A DNA stretch of 64,000 nt, taken from Cellulomonas cellasea. GTDB lineage: Bacteria > Actinomycetota > Actinomycetes > Actinomycetales > Cellulomonadaceae. Position numbers and translations under genes: made by a program. Where the stretch lies: NCBI RefSeq assembly GCF_030372105.1, contig NZ_JAUDBQ010000003.1:186001-250000 (forward strand), read 5' to 3'. The notes under the pieces are model-generated. The model ran no database searches and had not been told where the DNA came from. It saw only the letters and a program-made list of their open reading frames with translations. Shown here piece after piece: positions 61,993 to 64,000 of this stretch (the first letter of the stretch is position 1; the number at the start of each line of letters is the position of its first letter).

Positions 61993-62911
61993 CACACCCC
62001 CCGGCCGGGCCGCCGCCCGGCCCGCCCTCGCCGACGTCGAGCGCGTCCCCGGCTCCGCGAAGCCCGACCCGATCCTGACCGCGCAGGACGTCACCCGCAC
62101 GTTCGGCGGCATGACGGCCGTCGACGTGGACCGCCTGGAGGTGCAGCGCGGCGCCATCACCGCGCTGATCGGCCCGAACGGCGCCGGCAAGACGACGCTG
62201 TTCAACCTGCTCACCGGGTTCGACCGCCCGGACACCGGCTCGTGGTCCTTCGAGGGACGCTCGCTCGCACGCGTGCCCGCCGCGAAGGTCGCCCAGGCCG
62301 GCATGGTGCGCACGTTCCAGCTCACCAAGGCCCTGTCCCGCATGACGGTGCTGGAGAACATGCGCCTGGGCGCCACCGACCAGAGCGGGGAGAACCTGTT
62401 CGTGGCGCTGGCGCCCGCGCTGTGGCGCCGCCGCGAGGCGCAGATCACGGAGCAGGCGCTCGAGCTGCTCGAGCGGTTCCGACTGCTGGAGAAGAAGGAC
62501 GACTTCGCGGGGAGCCTCTCCGGCGGGCAGCGCAAGCTGCTGGAGATGGCCCGCGCCCTCATGAGCAAGCCGACGATGGTCATGCTCGACGAGCCGATGG
62601 CCGGCGTGAACCCAGCCCTGACCCAGTCGCTGCTCGGCCACATCCAGGCGCTGCGCGACGAGGGGACGACAGTGCTGTTCGTCGAGCACGACATGCACAT
62701 GGTGCGGCACATCTCCGACTGGGTGGTGGTGATGGCCGAGGGGCGCATCGTCGCCGAGGGCCCGCCCGAGTCCGTCATGCGGGAGCAGGCCGTCATCGAC
62801 GCCTACCTGGGCGCCCACCACGACACCGACCTGGGCGACGACCGCCTGCTCGAGGACGACGTCACCGAACAGCTCGAGGCAGAGGCCCAGGCCGAGGAGG
62901 AGCAGCGATGA
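61982..62911 (+). CDS. livG: branched-chain amino acid ABC transporter ATP-binding protein LivG
   Basis: 309 residues. Walker A GPNGAGKTT, signature LSGGQRKLLEMARAL and LDEPMAGVNPALTQ are typical of LivG. The C-terminal ~45 residues are acidic and extend the family length. Overlaps livM by 11 bp and livF by 4 bp, so it is translationally coupled at both ends. Confidence 0.95.
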   Translation: MSADTPPGRAAARPALADVERVPGSAKPDPILTAQDVTRTFGGMTAVDVDRLEVQRGAITALIGPNGAGKTTLFNLLTGFDRPDTGSWSFEGRSLARVPAAKVAQAGMVRTFQLTKALSRMTVLENMRLGATDQSGENLFVALAPALWRRREAQITEQALELLERFRLLEKKDDFAGSLSGGQRKLLEMARALMSKPTMVMLDEPMAGVNPALTQSLLGHIQALRDEGTTVLFVEHDMHMVRHISDWVVVMAEGRIVAEGPPESVMREQAVIDAYLGAHHDTDLGDDRLLEDDVTEQLEAEAQAEEEQR

Positions 62912-63714
62912 GCACCGACCCCGCACCCGTCGAGGCCAACGCCGACGTCCACCGCGGGGCGCCCGCCGGGGAGCCGCTGCTCGCCGCCACCGACCTCGTG
63001 GCCGGCTACGTGCCGGGCGTCGACATCCTGGGCGGCTGCGACCTCGTGGTCCACCCCGGGGAACTGGTCGGCATCATCGGGCCCAACGGCGCCGGCAAGT
63101 CGACACTGCTCAAGGCCCTGTTCGGGCTCGTGACCATCCGGTCCGGGACTGTAGTGCTCAAGGGCGAGGACATCACGAACCACCGGGCGGACTCCCTGGT
63201 GCGCCGTGGGGTCGGCTTCGTGCCGCAGAACAACAACGTGTTCCCCTCGCTCACCATCGAGGAGAACCTGCAGATGGGCGTGTTCCAGGCGCCGAAGATC
63301 TTCGCCGACAGGTTCGCGTTCATCGTCGACCTGTTCCCCACCCTCGGCGACAGGCGCCGGCAGCGCGCCGGGTCCCTGTCCGGTGGGGAGCGGCAGATGG
63401 TGGCGATGGCGCGCGCGCTGATGATGGACCCGTCGGTGCTGCTGCTCGACGAGCCCTCCGCCGGGCTGTCCCCCGTCCGCCAGGACGAGACGTTCATCCG
63501 CACCCGCAAGATCAACCGCGCCGGCGTGTCCGTGGTGATCGTGGAGCAGAACGCCCGGCGCTGCCTGCAGATCTGCGACCGCGCGTACGTGCTCGACCAA
63601 GGCCGCAATGCCTACTCGGGGCCGGGCCGCGAGCTCATGCACGACCCGAAGGTCATCGAGCTGTACCTGGGCACGCTGGCCACCGACGTCGAGGGCGGCG
63701 CCGAGGCCGACTGA
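62908..63714 (+). CDS. livF: branched-chain amino acid ABC transporter ATP-binding protein LivF
   Basis: 268 residues. Walker A GPNGAGKST, signature LSGGERQMVAMARAL, and LDEPSAGLSP. Its ATG overlaps the livG TGA (ATGA). Last gene of the operon; a strong hairpin follows 26 bp later, shared with the convergent binding-protein gene. Confidence 0.95.
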   Translation: MSTDPAPVEANADVHRGAPAGEPLLAATDLVAGYVPGVDILGGCDLVVHPGELVGIIGPNGAGKSTLLKALFGLVTIRSGTVVLKGEDITNHRADSLVRRGVGFVPQNNNVFPSLTIEENLQMGVFQAPKIFADRFAFIVDLFPTLGDRRRQRAGSLSGGERQMVAMARALMMDPSVLLLDEPSAGLSPVRQDETFIRTRKINRAGVSVVIVEQNARRCLQICDRAYVLDQGRNAYSGPGRELMHDPKVIELYLGTLATDVEGGAEAD

Positions 63715-63740
63715 GCGGAGACCTTCACACCCCCGCATGA

Positions 63741-63777
63741 CGAGAGGGCCCGGCGGGTTGACCGCCGGGCCCTCTCG
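63741..63777. terminator. bidirectional terminator between livF and the binding-protein gene
   Basis: A perfect 16-bp stem (CGAGAGGGCCCGGCGG with its complement) around a five-base loop (GTTGA). It lies 26 bp past livF and 16 bp past the end of the convergent gene. Confidence 0.85.
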
Positions 63778-63793
63778 CGTGGTGCTCAGCGCG

Positions 63794-64000
63794 TCACAGC
63801 TCGCCGAACTCCGCCTTGATCCACGTGTACTTGTTGTCCTCGCCGTACTGGTAGATCCCGATGAACGCCGACGACGGGTCGTTCTGGTCGTTGAACGACC
63901 CGGCGCCCGAGACGGCCTTGTACGCGATCTCGTTGCCCGCCTCGAGCTCCTTGACGCCGTCGGCGAAGGTCGTGACCTCCGTGCCGCCGTTCGCCCCGGA
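63794..64000 (-). CDS. branched-chain amino acid ABC substrate-binding protein (C-terminal fragment)
   Basis: Only the last 68 codons are in the window (ending YTWIKAEFGEL). The stretch GSFNDQNDPSSAFIGIYQYG matches the C-terminus of LivJ-type periplasmic-binding proteins. It faces livF across a shared terminator, so it is probably the binding partner of the LivHMGF importer (inference). Confidence 0.75.
   Translation of the reverse strand, partial: SGANGGTEVTTFADGVKELEAGNEIAYKAVSGAGSFNDQNDPSSAFIGIYQYGEDNKYTWIKAEFGEL

Overview
The window is high-GC actinobacterial chromosome, most likely from the Micrococcales and close to Cellulomonas or related Cellulomonadaceae. The evidence is the base composition and GTG starts, the actinobacterial marker genes rbpA, whiA and opcA, and the conserved blocks ctaB/tkt-tal-zwf-opcA-pgl, uvrC-rapZ-yvcK-whiA-gap-pgk-tpiA-secG and parA-scpA-scpB-rluB-tyrA-cmk-der. 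The genus is inferred. No rRNA, tRNA, CRISPR array, insertion sequence or prophage was recognised.

Layout. (1) 1-12.9 kb, minus strand: ctaB, xerD, then a tightly overlapping cell-cycle and metabolism operon (parA, scpA, scpB, rluB, tyrA, cmk, plsC, der), an unidentified membrane protein, and a GntR regulator with an MFS transporter that runs off the left edge. (2) 13.2-19.7 kb, plus strand: a pentose phosphate operon (tkt, tal, zwf, opcA, pgl) ending in a strong hairpin. (3) 19.8-28.9 kb, minus strand: uvrC, rapZ, yvcK, whiA, then gap, pgk, tpiA, secG and rbpA. (4) 29-41 kb: uvrA with a likely SOS box, an OsmC protein, a GH15 hydrolase, a metallo-hydrolase and small accessory enzymes. (5) 40-46.8 kb, minus strand: terC behind a likely yybP-ykoY Mn2+ riboswitch, then uvrB, coaE, rpsA and pfkA. 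(6) 46.9-55.3 kb: a peptide/nickel-type ABC importer, a methyltransferase, and a DUF485/acetate-symporter pair. (7) 55.4-64 kb: polA, a thioesterase, a GNAT protein, and a branched-chain amino acid ABC importer (livH, livM, livG, livF) whose binding-protein gene faces it from the right edge.

How the genes work together. Regions 2, 3 and 5 hold most of upper glycolysis and the oxidative and non-oxidative pentose phosphate pathway. uvrA, uvrB, uvrC and polA supply excision repair and gap filling. parA, scpA, scpB, xerD and whiA serve chromosome segregation, dimer resolution and cell division.

Most of the window is ordinary housekeeping, and I found no clear new multi-gene system. The most interesting items are the terC leader, where the ribosome binding site is held in a hairpin that competes with the aptamer stem; the LivH permease carrying an exported beta-sandwich domain; a long hairpin between gap and pgk; and several uncharacterised operator-like dyads.
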